Below are positions 10,216-22,319 of a stretch of 60,000 bases of DNA, piece by piece. Numbering within the stretch: position 1 is the first letter of the stretch; each line of letters opens with the position of its first letter. The stretch covers positions 5,711,001 to 5,771,000 of the forward strand of contig NC_092677.1 of assembly GCF_964355755.1 (NCBI RefSeq). The letters run 5' to 3'. The position numbers and the translations under genes are program-made. The notes under the pieces are model-generated. The model searched no databases. It worked only from the letters and a program-made list of their open reading frames with translations, and had not been told where the DNA came from. This DNA comes from Antedon mediterranea (taxonomy: Eukaryota; Echinodermata; Crinoidea; Comatulida; Antedonidae).

Positions 10216-13200
10216 TCATAAAGACAAATGGTAATAAAATGAATTCTCATCATAGCAAACCTGGTCGCCAGTAGACCTATTATTAGTTGCTGCAGCCTGG
10301 TTAGGTGAACTTGAATGAACAGGGACCTCAGCACCATCAGGACCTTCTTTTTCATTGACCATCATTTGATACTCTTCACCACTTATATTTGTATTATCAC
10401 TGCTGTAGTTAACACACAAAAAAACCGATTATTAAACTATCTTAAAGTTGTATTGTCCCCACAAACATATAAAAGAAAGACTAATAAAATCAGACTTTGA
10501 ATAGGTCATTTTGCAGCTATAATAAACTAAATCCCATTTTCTAGAAAAAAAAAAGAGCAAGAAAAATGTTTTCATTAATAATAAAATACAAAATAAACTG
10601 TTGAATTTAACCCACCATTTCTTGCTTTTAATGACAGTTTTTAAAATGGAATGTGTTTTCAATCCAATTTTTGGTAAAAGTGATGGGGACAAATCAAGTG
10701 TTGCTACAGTATCACCATTACCACTTCGAACACCACTAACTCAATAGCAAAGTTTATTATCATGATTTTTAATAAAAGGCTTTTGTAATTGTGTTCAAAT
10801 ATAATAACATATCAAGCATAGTAATGTTGCAGACTAAACTCACCTGTATTTCTTTTTATCTTTATTACTGTAATCAACTATTAAAAAAAAAAAAACAATA
10901 AAAAAAGATTAAAAAGTAATTATAGTAATTGATATTGAATCTGACACTTGAGGCATGGTTGACATGAAATTCTGTACTCTGCATGCAAAATTAACTTCCA
11001 TTAATTAAAAAAGTTCAATCTGTAAAATATACTTAGCATTAATGAAAACATTTCTTCTGGTTGCGATTCGTATAATGATATAAGTAGTTCTGGAAATATA
11101 TAGTGGCTGGAAAAGACACCAGTCGGCGTCATAACGCATCATAGCAACTGGAGAAGTCAAGCTGACAGCTAGACGAAACTGTATTGCCAACGTAAGTTTT
11201 TTTGGTTTACTATCAAAGAACTACTTATATCATTATACTTAGCATTGAAAACAAAAGACTATTGGAAACAAGCTTTTGGCTTATAACCTCTATATGAATG
11301 AGCAAACAATGTTTCTTGACCCCATTTTGAATTATTGACTGAATCAAACAAACAAACTTATTAATAGGCCAATGATCTACTCAATAAATGAAAAAAAACA
11401 ACTCACATAATTACTTACAGGATTTGTTACAGTAGTCAATACAACAAAATCCACAAAAATAAAGACAGCAATAACAGACAAACTGACGGAATGTTTTACA
11501 ACTACTGAATTGCTGTTGATTTGAACCAAGCACCTTGTCTTCTTTCTTTATTTCAACTGTCTTGAACCTTGCAATACTTGGACGGTATTTAAAACTCATC
11601 TCAACTGGTTCACCACCTTCAACTGTCACTGTATTAGTACCTTTATTGCTCCACTCAATATTCTTGTAATACATGAAATCTAAAAATTAAATAAAAAAAA
11701 CTAAACTGGTAAAACTAGTATTTTTTTATTTTATTAATTTAGTCCCCGAAATATTTATTTACATGAAATATTCAATAAAACCTGCAGAAAAAGGAAAATC
11801 AGAAAAATAGAAATGTTTGAAACATAACTCAGAACATAATAGTATAACATTGTCGAAGCGCTATTATGAATATGACATGTAAAATATAAAGGCACTATTA
11901 GCTTAATACATCAATTAGCTTTCTTCTTTAATTCAGATTTTTACTTACAAACAAGAAGCAGTAACCATAAGAACAAACCAACAATCAAAACAATAAGTAT
12001 GATGTACAATAAACCTGAACCTGTTGGGAAAAAAAAAGAAATTACAGTGAAAAACAAATGGATACAGAATAGTATTACAACTATATATTCTACAGATATT
12101 TAAACTACCATTATACTCTGCACATTGACGCTGGTTATAATTTCATCTTTCTTTGAATAACACAATCCAATTTAATTATAAATAAATACTGTTATTATGC
12201 ATTTTAATTTAAGTACAAGTAAGTTTAAGAGTCTGGGCAGAAAACATATTTGTTTACATATTTCAATTTGTATTGGCCACTTTTGTGTAAAGTAAATCAA
12301 GGAAAAAAAATTAATACTAATGCATTTTACTTTGCATTTGACGACTAAAGCATCATTCTAATTACGCAGTTACACTTTGATATTCAAACAAAAGGAAATT
12401 AACGTTACAAACACAAATTATAGAATACCTGTACATAATGGTACTGCAGGTTCAGAAAGATAACAGAACATGTTCATGTGTTTGGTAAAGAAGATAATTT
12501 TAAAGTGTGTCGGCTTCTTGTGGAACATGGTATGCACTTCACTGTAAATACTGTACTACGCTAGAGGTTATTGTCCAAATTTGTTTAGGTGTACTGAAGT
12601 CAATTAAATAATGGAAAGTAAAATTTAAACTATATTGCCTATGTAATTTACGTAAGGGCAAAATTCTGTAAATCGCTCGTTACTTCTCGAATTTTTACTC
12701 GATGGTATATAAAGTTGTTTCGTACTTTCGGTAGTGATTAATTAACCACCTGATATAACCATGATTATTAATACAATTTAGTTAGATAAATAGTTATTAA
12801 TTTAGGTTCAACGATTTGCCCCAAATAGTGGTGTTTTTCGATCGTAGTATACACTGTCTAATGAATGAATTAGTGAGTGAGTGGCCGAGCGGTTAAGACA
12901 GTGGAACCGTAATTACGTAGCCATAACATCGGCATGGGTTCGAGGCTCACTCACTCCATGGTTCTGGTGGTAGAACGAGTCTTCTCGGATAAGGACTATA
13001 AACCGTAGGTCCAGTGTACACATCTAGCTCGTGTGCACTTTAAAGAACCTAGTACATCTTTCGAGACAAGTAGGGGGTTACCCCGGTGTATTAGTACATC
13101 ACAGCCACTGATCATCAACTGGGCCATCTGGGAGACCAGTCTTTGACTGAAGAGGTTACCCAGTATAAATATAAATTTCAATCAATTTCAATCAATGTCC

Positions 13201-13370
13201 ATCTTGAAAAATACCCGCACACAATAATAAGAGGATGCTTCGCATTTACCTATCTCCATCTACGATAATTGTTTTTAATAGCTGAAAACCGGTTAAGAGG
13301 TCGAGTACAGCATCATAATGCTGAAGACGTATTTGTTTTGTGTGTGAAGTGCCTTGCGTTCACTTTGAAG

Positions 13371-13406
<36 letters not shown>

Positions 13407-16400
13407 AGTTTATTTAATTGGTACATTTACCTGGGTCACAATTCTCTAGTGCTTTAGTGTCATTAAGCTTTGAATTCACTGCATAGCATGTCAGATTTGA
13501 TTGACATATCTCATCAGTAGGCCTAATATCAATAGTTGCTGTATTTTCTCCTTCCTCAACCTCTTCTCCATCTTGTAATATCAATATTAATGATGGCTTG
13601 GGATAGCCCTCTACTGTACATGTCGCAATACCATCTTCAGATGTAAAAATAATAGAAATATCTAAAAAAAAAGGAAAGATATATGATCAGCTAATGTCAA
13701 TATTGATTTTTTACTTATTGGGTTCATAGACTTTTTAACTGTTCAAACTCGATTGAATAGCGACTCTTTATCAACTGAACTGAACTGAATTGAAACTGAA
13801 TTGAAACAATATTTCAAAATTAAACATAGATAAATTATTATTGTGCCATTATATCAGATGTTTTGCTTATATATTTATGAACCCCGTCTCATAATGTTTG
13901 TTTTGTTAAAATTATAATTACTATCTTTTTTTAGGGACCACATTGGAATTAAGCTGTTTTACTTTAAACGACTTTATGTGTTTTCCCGTGCATCGTCAGA
14001 CTTCATTAATCCCGCCATTTTTATTTGCTTTTTTGATGTATTTTAATATTTAAGGTGATAATATATATTATTGATGTATTTTATAATGTTATGTATTGAG
14101 ATGCCAAATAAATGAAAGAAAGAAAGAAAGAATCACTCTCGGCGTTGTACGGCGGAACAGGCACTAATCAATTTTTATCAAAGAACATGATTATTGACAA
14201 ACTTAAATCAATAACTTAAAACAAACACGCCACTCTCAGTAGGGGACTTTGACCAGATAGATAAGTACATATTCATATCAACATGGTGATAATGTTGTAA
14301 AAAAACAATTGTCTATCAAAATTACACATATACTGTACAGAATAGTTAATGTAAAATAATATTTACGTACAATGTACTATCAACTGTTTTCGTTCACTTG
14401 TTTTAGCATCCTCTCCTTTAAACTTATCACTTTCTGCTTTACATGTATATCTTCCACCATCTTCTTCAGTAGCTGATTTAATTTTAAGAACTGACTCTGT
14501 ACTGTTACTCGTAATCTCATATCTAGATAGGCTGTTGGTGTTGACTGTCTGTCCATCTTTATACCAAGTAATGTGAGGAATAGGATCACCATCAGGTTTA
14601 CTACAGGTAAAGGTCACTGATTGACCTTCATTGACAGTGCTTGTTGATACAGACAAAAGTGGTTGATCTATATCTGGGAAAAATAAAATCATAAATAGAG
14701 TTTTTGAGTTTAGCCTTTCTCCAGTATTCTGTAACTTTTGCACATCTATATATAAATTTACGTAAGGGCAAAAATCGGTAAATCGTGCGTTATTTCTAGA
14801 ATGTTTACTCGATGGTATATAAAGTTGGTTCGTACTTTCGGTACTAATTTTAACCACCTGATGTAACCCTGTTTACTAATTAAATTGAGTTCGATAATTA
14901 GTTATTGACGATTAAAACGAATTTAGGTTCAACGATTTGCCCCAAATAGGGGTGTTTTTCGATCGTGGTATACACTGTCTAATGGATGTCAATTTGAAAA
15001 ATACCCGCACACAATAATACGAGGACACTTCGCATTTTCCTATCTCCTCCTACGATAATTGTTTTTAATAGCTGAAAACCGGTTGAACAGTTCGAGTACA
15101 CCATCATAATGTTGAAGACAGGCCGATTTTCTTTAAAAAATGCTATTTTGATACATGTAATATACGTTTTTACAAATGTATTGATTTGTGATGATTGGAA
15201 CATTCCAAATTATTTGGTTTAACCATAGAGGTATAGATTTAGATTTATGGGCCACCTTGGAGAATAAACATAAATAGTATTGCAATGCTGTACAATACTG
15301 TTAAGGTATTAACCACTTTTGATCGCAATTTGAATCGCGAATTTCTTACTGTGAGTGTTGGTACTGTTAGATATAATATAAACAAATATACAAATAAACT
15401 TTATTACTGTGAGTGTGGGTAGGCCTTACTGTTAGATTATAAACATATAATATACAAATAAATAAACGTTATTACTGACAGTTGTTTCTCAACGTTTGTA
15501 TTAATTAATAATTTAAAAATATATAAACGTACGTAGTGGTGTATCGTTACATGTACTTTACTATTTCAATCGACTATGACAGTGAGAGTTTTAACAAAGT
15601 ATTAAATCGTAAATGTTTTACTGTATTTAGTGGTATATTATTTATAGGCCTATAAAACATTAAAAACAATATTTCGTTACTGAGTGGATAAGAATATATT
15701 TTAAATATTTCCTCTTTGTACCTATCTTCTTCCCCCATCCCTCAACCCTTAATGTTACATACAAAACACAAATTGGGTTTGTTTAAATAGTCCAAATAAA
15801 AAAATTTGACTCATTTTGTTTCTCTCTCGGAAGTAATTCCCAGGGTGCTAATTTTAGCTGACTACATAAATCATCGTGTATATTTATTCGTTTCTGAAAC
15901 CTCCATTTTTTTCTCGCTGGAAAATACTGTGTATTCGAGAACCATCTGTGGGCACGACCTAGATGGTACGCGAGCGAAGCGAGCGTGCCATCTAGTTATA
16001 GAAATGCTGCATAAAAAGCATACAGTAAACCTCTCATATCCTTTTAAATCACAGTTTTTATGTATCTTCATTAGAATGCTAAATATTAGTCAATGATTTG
16101 TTTTTAATTAAATATGGAAGCAAATTGTCTCTTTTCTTTTTGACGATCCGTTAATTTTCATGGGCAATAATGAGCATTTAGAAAAAACTTGACTTTAGGC
16201 CTAATTAACTAATACAAAATTGATTCTATTATTACTCACAATATAGAGTTAAAATAGATGGGTTTGATTCTTTAATGTATCCATTATTATTATTATATAC
16301 ATTGACATTATTCACAATCCAGTGAATCAAACAATAAAGTATTCTAATTTAGTTTTTACTTACAATATACATTTAGAATAGACGGATTTGAGCTTTTAAT

Positions 16401-17163
16401 ATCTCCATTCGTTGTTCGTATCTCGCACTGAAATGTTCGTTTAGAATCATTTCTCCTTGGCCGTGACATCACCAAGACAGCTTTCCCAGGTTTTATGTTT
16501 AATTTAAAACGTCCATTTTCTATCTTCTTATCATTCACAAGGTTTATTGTATATCCATTTTCATATAGTTCATCCCATTGTACTGCATTAGGTGTAGTAG
16601 AAGTAAATTGTGAATAATCACAAGTTATCACCACTTCAGCATCACCTTCTTTAGCTGTCTGATCAGACGTTGTCACCAACTGAGAATAAGCTTTAATAAA
16701 TACCGAATTAAAAAATGAAAAAAAAAATCAGTAGTTAAATCAGTGTATGTATTTAGTTATGATTGAAAACAAAATAACGATTGTCGCTGCATATTTTATA
16801 ACTCTATTACATCACACATTTTCACACACAAATATTGTGACACTGTTTATTATAAAACATTATTAAACAATTGACAACAACATTAGAAAACGACTTTACC
16901 CTTTTTGGTAATATCCAGCAATATTACAAGGAAACACATGCCTACAAAAAACTGAAAACAAATATATTTGTTAGTGATGCCATGAAGTGCCGCTAACCGC
17001 ATAGGCCTACTGGTTTAGTTAGTTTACTATGTAGTCAAAATTGGCATCTCAGAGGACGTTTGACTAATAAGGCTCGTTGCCTTGCCTAGGTAGTTCTAAA
17101 GTACATTAACAAAGATAATTTCCTTACTTTTTTATATCTGGTCCTTCTGTTTAATCCAAACAT
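10216..17163 (-). CDS. A1: three-Ig transmembrane receptor with tyrosine- and cysteine-rich tail
   Basis: Nine exons give about 500 codons with consistent phases: 17128-17163, 16900-16951, 16364-16690, 14371-14673, 13431-13661, 11949-12020, 11419-11679, 10844-10877, 10216-10402. The signal peptide is split: basic MFGLNRRTRYKK, then hydrophobic FFVGMCFLVILL. Ig1 is V-like (VVITCDYSQF, FQCEIR). Ig2 is C2/I-like (FTCSKPDG, ITWYKDGQ, YTCKAES). Ig3 has CTVEGYPKPS and LTCYA. Exon 6 is one membrane helix (LLYIILIVLIVGLFLWLLLL). The tail holds eight cysteines in about 25 residues, then EEYQMMV (YxxM, PI3K-type) and SFYYHL (ITIM-like) just before the stop. It is head to head with C, whose ectodomain it shares. 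Helitron copies and a SINE lie in its introns. An immune or recognition receptor is inferred; the ligand is unknown. If exon 1 is wrong, ATG at 16939 is the fallback start. Confidence 0.75.
12640..13370 (+). mobile_element. Degraded Helitron-like copy H3, SINE-interrupted
   Basis: The 5' half of the family (GTAAGGGCAAAATTC, TGCCCCAAATAGTGG, CATCATAATGCTGAAGAC) is recognisable but the TC start and hairpin end are missing. A matching remnant lies at the same intron position in the duplicated block (40257-40640), so this copy predates the block duplication. The SINE at 12870 is absent there. Confidence 0.6.
12870..13195 (+). mobile_element. tRNA-derived SINE (Ser/Leu-type head)
   Basis: The head GTGGCCGAGCGGTTAAGAC (box A) and GGGTTCGAGGC (box B) read like a class II tRNA with a long variable arm, flanked by GTGAGTGAG and CTCACTCAC. 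A 200-base body and a tail of CAATCAATTTCAATCAATG follow. It splits the Helitron remnant at CTAATG/TCCATC; the paralogous remnant at 40.44 kb is unsplit. It is a retroposon rather than a functional tRNA gene because of the body and tail. Confidence 0.7.
13370..13402. repeat. (TA)n microsatellite at a duplication breakpoint
   Basis: An alternating TA run directly upstream (gene sense: downstream) of the Ig3 exon. The match to the second block ends at this tract (40.64 kb), so it marks the duplication or rearrangement edge. Confidence 0.75.
14745..15995 (+). mobile_element. Helitron-like copy H4 (full length)
   Basis: It starts TCTATATATAAATTTACG after CACA and ends in the CTAG hairpin before TTATAG. 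It lies in the A1 intron between the Ig1 and Ig2 exons, in antisense orientation to A1, and carries a single copy of the region that is tandemly duplicated in H1. Confidence 0.8.
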
Positions 17164-18748
17164 TTTTAGCCGCCAAGAAACCAAAGATCTTTAGATTTAT
17201 GTGGTCCTACCAAACCGAAGTATGAATTTAGTATCGGCTACCAAAGAACTAGATATGACCGTAGCGTACTGCCCTCTTTATAACAAACTTTGTCATAAAC
17301 TGTATTAATAACTAAATTGACAAGCAATAATAATAGTTATCTGATAATAGTAGCTACGTGATGATGTCATGATCTAATAAAAATCAAAACGTGGAATCAT
17401 GGCTTCCCTCTCGTTATTGGGTTCAGAATGTTTTAAGTCCATGTCCATGTTAGGTCTACAAGTTAATGAATAAAATTAGAAAAAACGGCTGAGTGGAACA
17501 ACGTTTTTCATTATAATTTTTAGATAAAATGTTATACATGTTCAATATGTCTTTATATCTATACAGCAATCGTGTTTTAACTTTGCACAATCAATTCTGC
17601 TATCATGTCTCGTTGAATACGCTGATGACCATTCATATTTTGTTTTATTAAATGTCCTTTATTATGTTAATTTGATTCTTACGTATTTCTGTTGCTATTC
17701 GCTATTGTTCGTACTGTATACAATGTATTTATTAGCATGGGGCAAACCCTCGATTAGCAAAATCTATTTTTGTTTTCTCCAATTTGCCGTTGGTGAATAC
17801 AGAATAATAATATAATATCATGATATACTTGGCCGAGTGTTCACTCAATAAATGAGGTTGGTTGCCATTGTTGTGTCCTGGGCGTAAAATATTGAAGGCG
17901 TTGACCAAAAATGTATTTAACATAAGTTAATGTTGCTAGGAGAATTTTAAACATTGAAAAAGCAGGGAAAGGTGAAATTGCGCTCTTCCTTGGAAAAAGT
18001 AACATTCTTATCAAAATTCATCTATAAGGTCTGAGGCTTATTAGCAAGACGAACATAATCGAAACTCAACGTGCACAAACTCAATTTCTTTTTACGAGAT
18101 CGAAACAAACAAAATAAACAAAACATAAAGACTATGGCTGTAAATTGCAGTGTTACCGTCATAATATCAGTAGGTATATAATTCATAAATCGACATGCAG
18201 TATATTTTACATAATAATAGCGGTAAGTAGCTTAGTTTATTCATAATTATTTAAAATTTAAGGCCCTATACATTTGAGTGAAGATGATGGTTATAACAAC
18301 CACGTTAAGTTAGGACAAACAAATTATAACATTTGACATTTGATTTGATTGAGCAAAGATCTTATAAATCATTATGCCCTATACGGAAACAGTTTGATTG
18401 AGAGTCTTGGAGAGAAGCAATTAAACAGCATTGAAGGATGCCTTTGGTAATCTTTTATTTCTATATTTTATTGTTGTTATTTTCTATTTTTAATGTTTTG
18501 TAATGAAAATGGCAAAGTAAATAAAACAAAAATGGTGAAGATCGACGCCGACGATATAAAAAAAACTGTAGTTTTTATTCGTTTATTAATTTTTTTTTGT
18601 ATATTCATCATGCTGGACTTTATGGGGATTCATAGTTTCATAACAATGGTATGTAACAAACTACTGATTGTAAAATTAATAGAACAAATTTTCGTTAGAT
18701 CATAATTAATAGTCCTATTATTGAAATTCCATATTTTCACCCTCAGAT
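17164..18748. promoter_or_regulatory. Bidirectional intergenic region between A1 and C
   Basis: About 1.6 kb separates the divergent start codons of A1 and C. It is AT-rich with no convincing protein. A 5' untranslated exon of C probably lies here, because the C start codon follows a splice-acceptor-like CCCTCAG at 18741-18746. No TATA box or binding site can be assigned with confidence. Shared control of the two receptors is inference from the layout. Confidence 0.4.
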
Positions 18749-21700
18749 ATGGCGTTATTGTTGACATTACTTACACTTTCTTTAATCGGTAATTACTTAT
18801 GTATTACTCTCTGTAATCTAGTGAGCTATATTAATCGTAATGTAGATATTTTTCAAACATTTGTAACCGTTTAATAAACAAGAAAACCAAGATGTTGGTG
18901 GTGAAAATGCACTTGGAAACTAAACAGTGATTTTACCATAATAATAAATAAGAATGTTTCAATCATCCTTATTCTAATATGTTACAATGTTTGGTAATGT
19001 TTTTTTTCAATATCTTCTTCAACTTGCTTGTTTTGTGACGTAGCTACAAAATAAAAAAGTCTATAAATCATTAAAATTTTATTAAGAATTACTATTTACT
19101 TCACTACTTTTTATCCTGCAACGTTTGGTTTTCTTTATCCATCAAAAGCACATTGTCAATCTGTGACAACATCTGACCAGGAAGCAAAAGAGGGTGATGC
19201 TGAAGTGGTGATGACTTGTGATTATTCACAATTTACTGCTGTTGCACCACCTTCAATACAATGGGATGAACTGTATGAAGATAGATCTACAACAAACCTT
19301 GTGAATGATAAGAAGATACAAAATGGACGTTTTAAATTAAACATAAAACCTGGGAAAGCTGACTTGGTGATGTCACAGCCAATGAGAGATGATTCTCATC
19401 GAAAATTTCAGTGTGAGATACGAACAACGGATGGGGATATTAGAAGCTCAAATCCATCTATTCTAACTGTATATTGTAAGTAACTGACTAAATTAGAATG
19501 CCGTTTTTATTCACTAGAAATGGTATCTGCATTGCGCGGCAATACCTAGCACAGTAAATAATGTCAATGTAGAAATAAAATAAAATGCAAGTTTTGATAA
19601 TTATTAAATTATTCTGGCAAAAATTTGTTTTTACGTCGCTGTGTTAGAAATGCTATTGATCAATTGTCATAAATTAAACGAAAGCTTAAAAACTTATTGA
19701 TCGATTGAGAGACATATTTTGCATACAACATGTTTGTGAGTTGCGTATAAAGCTAAATAAATCACATTGCAGTGTGGATATAAACTTTGCATTTGTTTTT
19801 TCTCAGACTTGGATCGTCCATTTCTTAATAACTCAACTAGTGTTGTCTTTGAAAATCAACCAATAACATTTACCTGTAGTAAACCTGATGGTGTTCCTAT
19901 TCCTCGCATTACTTGGTATAAAGATGGACAGACAGTCAACAGCAACAACCCTTCTAGATATGAGATTACAAATAACATTGCAGAGTCAGTTCTTAAGATT
20001 AAATCAGCTACTGAAGAAGATGCTGGAAAATATACATGTAAAGCAGAAAGTGATCAGTTTAAAGGAGATGATGCTAAAACAAGTGTTGAAAAACATTTAA
20101 ATATATATTGTATGTAAAAGTATTTTAGTTTAAATAAAAAAAATTACTTAAAAAATAAAACAACAATAATGGATGGAACATTGTTTTTTTATGCTCTTAA
20201 TTGTACATATAATTGTTTACTTATGCTTTTCTAGATATCATTGTAACATTTAAACCTGAAGATGGCTTTGCAACATGTACAGCAGAGGGCTATCCCAAAT
20301 TATCATCAGTATTGATATTACAAGATGGAGAGGTGGTTAAGAAAGGACAAAATTCAGTAGCTTTAAGGACTAATGACAGAATATGCAAGTCAAGTCTCAC
20401 GTGTTATGCAGAGAATGAAAAGATTAACAATACAGCGATTCTAGAGACCTGTAACGCAGGTAATTTTCTCAATCAAATGGTTATGTTTGTCCAATGAAAT
20501 TTTATAGCCACATACTATGAAGTCCTAATGCCAACCCAGACAGCGTCGTACGACGAGGCCCGATGAAACGTCTTGACTCGTCGGTGCTGTCTGAGTTGAA
20601 TCTCGACGAGACAAGACGTTTTGTCAAGCGTAGTTTCTAGGTTGTTGGGAGAACATTAAACATGTTTAATTTTCTCCCAAAGCGACGGCTCGTCGAACAA
20701 CGCTGAATTAACTGCAGGTTTATTATCAAACGAATCATTTAGCAAACATTAAAAAAATGTAATGTATTGATAGTATATTTCAACATTGACTTTTTTAGGT
20801 GGTTGTTCGTATGCAATAGGTATTGTGATCATAACTACAGCAATAACTGCAATTACTTTTTGCTCTCTCCCGATGTTTATAATAACACGTTATGTTTATG
20901 TAAGTGGCCTTTATCAGTATGATTTGACTTTCGTTGAAACTTAATAAGTTTGTAATAAATCAATGTACATACGTTTACTTATAATTAACTCTTACCGATA
21001 TTCTTTTAAGGTAAAACGAATACAAGATCTCATTTCCAAATTTCAAATTCTTAAACAATATGAGGCATTGCAATTTTCTTCAAATTCTGATTACAAAGAG
21101 CTCAACAAAGGTGCTATGGTGGAGGCTGGTGTTACCAAGACGTCAAATAACGCAAGATCTAGAATAAGAATACAAGTAAGCGATTTGTAGAAACTTAACG
21201 TTCCAATGAGTATATTCAGTTTCGGCAACTAAACATGGCACGGATTTATAATAAAGTGCGACCAAAAGTAATGAAAAAAGTGCCCAGTTATGCTAATTAT
21301 TTTGTCTTAAAAAATCTGCAATCTGATTAAAATTGCAGCATGGAGTAATTTAACCTCAATGGTAGCAACATGATTTGGTAATTTAAAAACTAAATAAACA
21401 AGATTATTTACAAACACCTTCCTGTTCCTTTACACCATCTATTGTTAAACAGAGAGAAGTAAGAGAAATCGAACGTCAACACCATCAGTACCAAGGACTG
21501 CAAGTTTCAGCAAGCTCTGATGTCGACATAGATGATGAGGGATATGTCAAGCCTACGTTAAATAAAGTAGTATGCATTGCAAAAGTAGAGGTAACATAAA
21601 TAAAAATTTCGCTTACGTCACTATTAAACTGTGTATCACTAGGCCATCCAAGACATGCAGAAACACCTATTTTAACTTATATCTTATTTTTATTTATCCT

Positions 21701-22204
21701 CTATATAGGAAAAGGAAGAAATAGAATTCGAATGCAAAAATCCTCAGTATCAAGGACTAGTAGCTTCATTTGATGACAGAGGCGACGGCAGACGTGATAC
21801 TAGGGTCTCAAATAATGAAGGAGTACTTGTGTCAAAACTTAAGGTAACTAACAACGTACCATGTTTAACCGCATGGTGCATGCTTTTTAAACTACACTTC
21901 TACAACCAACCAGATATGAAACAGCGGATTGCTTATTCGATAATGTGATTTTTACTATTCAATACGGCTATGCGGCTCCATTTTCGTGACATGCCCCACA
22001 CCGTGATTCAATTTAACTAAAATACTTAATCATGATCATAATTCAATATTGATATTGTTTCTACAGGAAAAAGGAGAAATTGAAATTGAATGTCAAAATC
22101 CAGGGTACCAAGGTCTTCAAGTTTTGGCAAGTCCTATTCCTATGATTTTCATCAAGGAAAAGTGTGCTGAACGACATTATTGTAAAAAGTTTTATCCTGA
22201 ATAG
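18749..22204 (+). CDS. C: three-Ig transmembrane receptor with modular YQGL tail
   Basis: Nine coding exons give 523 residues in perfect phase: 18749-18788, 19149-19475, 19807-20109, 20235-20459, 20799-20899, 21011-21175, 21453-21590, 21709-21843, 22067-22204. Signal peptide MALLLTLLTLSLI. Ig1 V-like (VVMTCDYSQF, FQCEIR), Ig2 (FTCSKPDG, WYKDGQ, YTCKAES), Ig3 (CTAEGYPK, LTCYAEN). One membrane segment (IGIVIITTAITAITF). The cytoplasmic tail has SDYKEL (ITIM consensus SxYxxL), then three phase-0 exons, each with an acidic lead-in and YQGL (HQYQGLQV, PQYQGLVA, PGYQGLQV). Ig1 is about four-fifths identical to A1 Ig1, but the membrane and tail exons are unrelated. Likely a tyrosine-signalling recognition receptor; ligand unknown. 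A broken copy of its tail is at 43.9-45.6 kb. Confidence 0.85.
20530..20700. repeat. GC-rich fold-back sequence in a C intron
   Basis: CpG-rich sequence with nested inverted repeats: ACGTCTTGACTCGTCG pairs with CGACGAGACAAGACGT (one mismatch), and CAACCCAGACAGC pairs with GCTGTCTGAGTTG. CGTCGTACGACG is a perfect palindrome. It resembles a fold-back MITE in the intron between the Ig3 and membrane exons. Confidence 0.45.
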
Positions 22205-22313
22205 AAAATGCTGGTGATTAGTATAACATATATATATATACTACCAGAGAAGACTACTCCTCTCTGATATTACGAACATAATAACATTCTGATAGAAAGA
22301 ATACAAAGAGAGA

Positions 22314-22319
22314 AATAAA
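22314..22319 (+). terminator. Candidate poly(A) signal of gene C
   Basis: AATAAA lies 110 bases after the C stop codon, a normal distance. In such AT-rich DNA the hexamer alone is weak evidence. Confidence 0.4.

Noticed and set aside
10432-10692. 86-codon minus-strand frame between A1 exons
   Set aside because: It lies in an intron, is not preserved in the duplicated block, and contains low-complexity runs.
7336-12020. A1 tail and B1 Ig exons as one continuous gene
   Set aside because: The phase-1 end of 8268-8364 does fit the Ig half-exon at 7467, but Ig domains after a cytoplasmic tail make no topological sense and phase 1 matches one time in three by chance. Kept as separate genes, though not excluded.
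12880-12960. Functional tRNA gene
   Set aside because: A tRNA-like head is present, but it is joined to a SINE body and tail and inserted in another repeat.
21011-22204. Classical ITAM in the C tail
   Set aside because: The YxxL motifs are about 45 residues apart, far beyond the 6-12 residue ITAM spacing. Only SDYKEL fits the ITIM consensus strictly.
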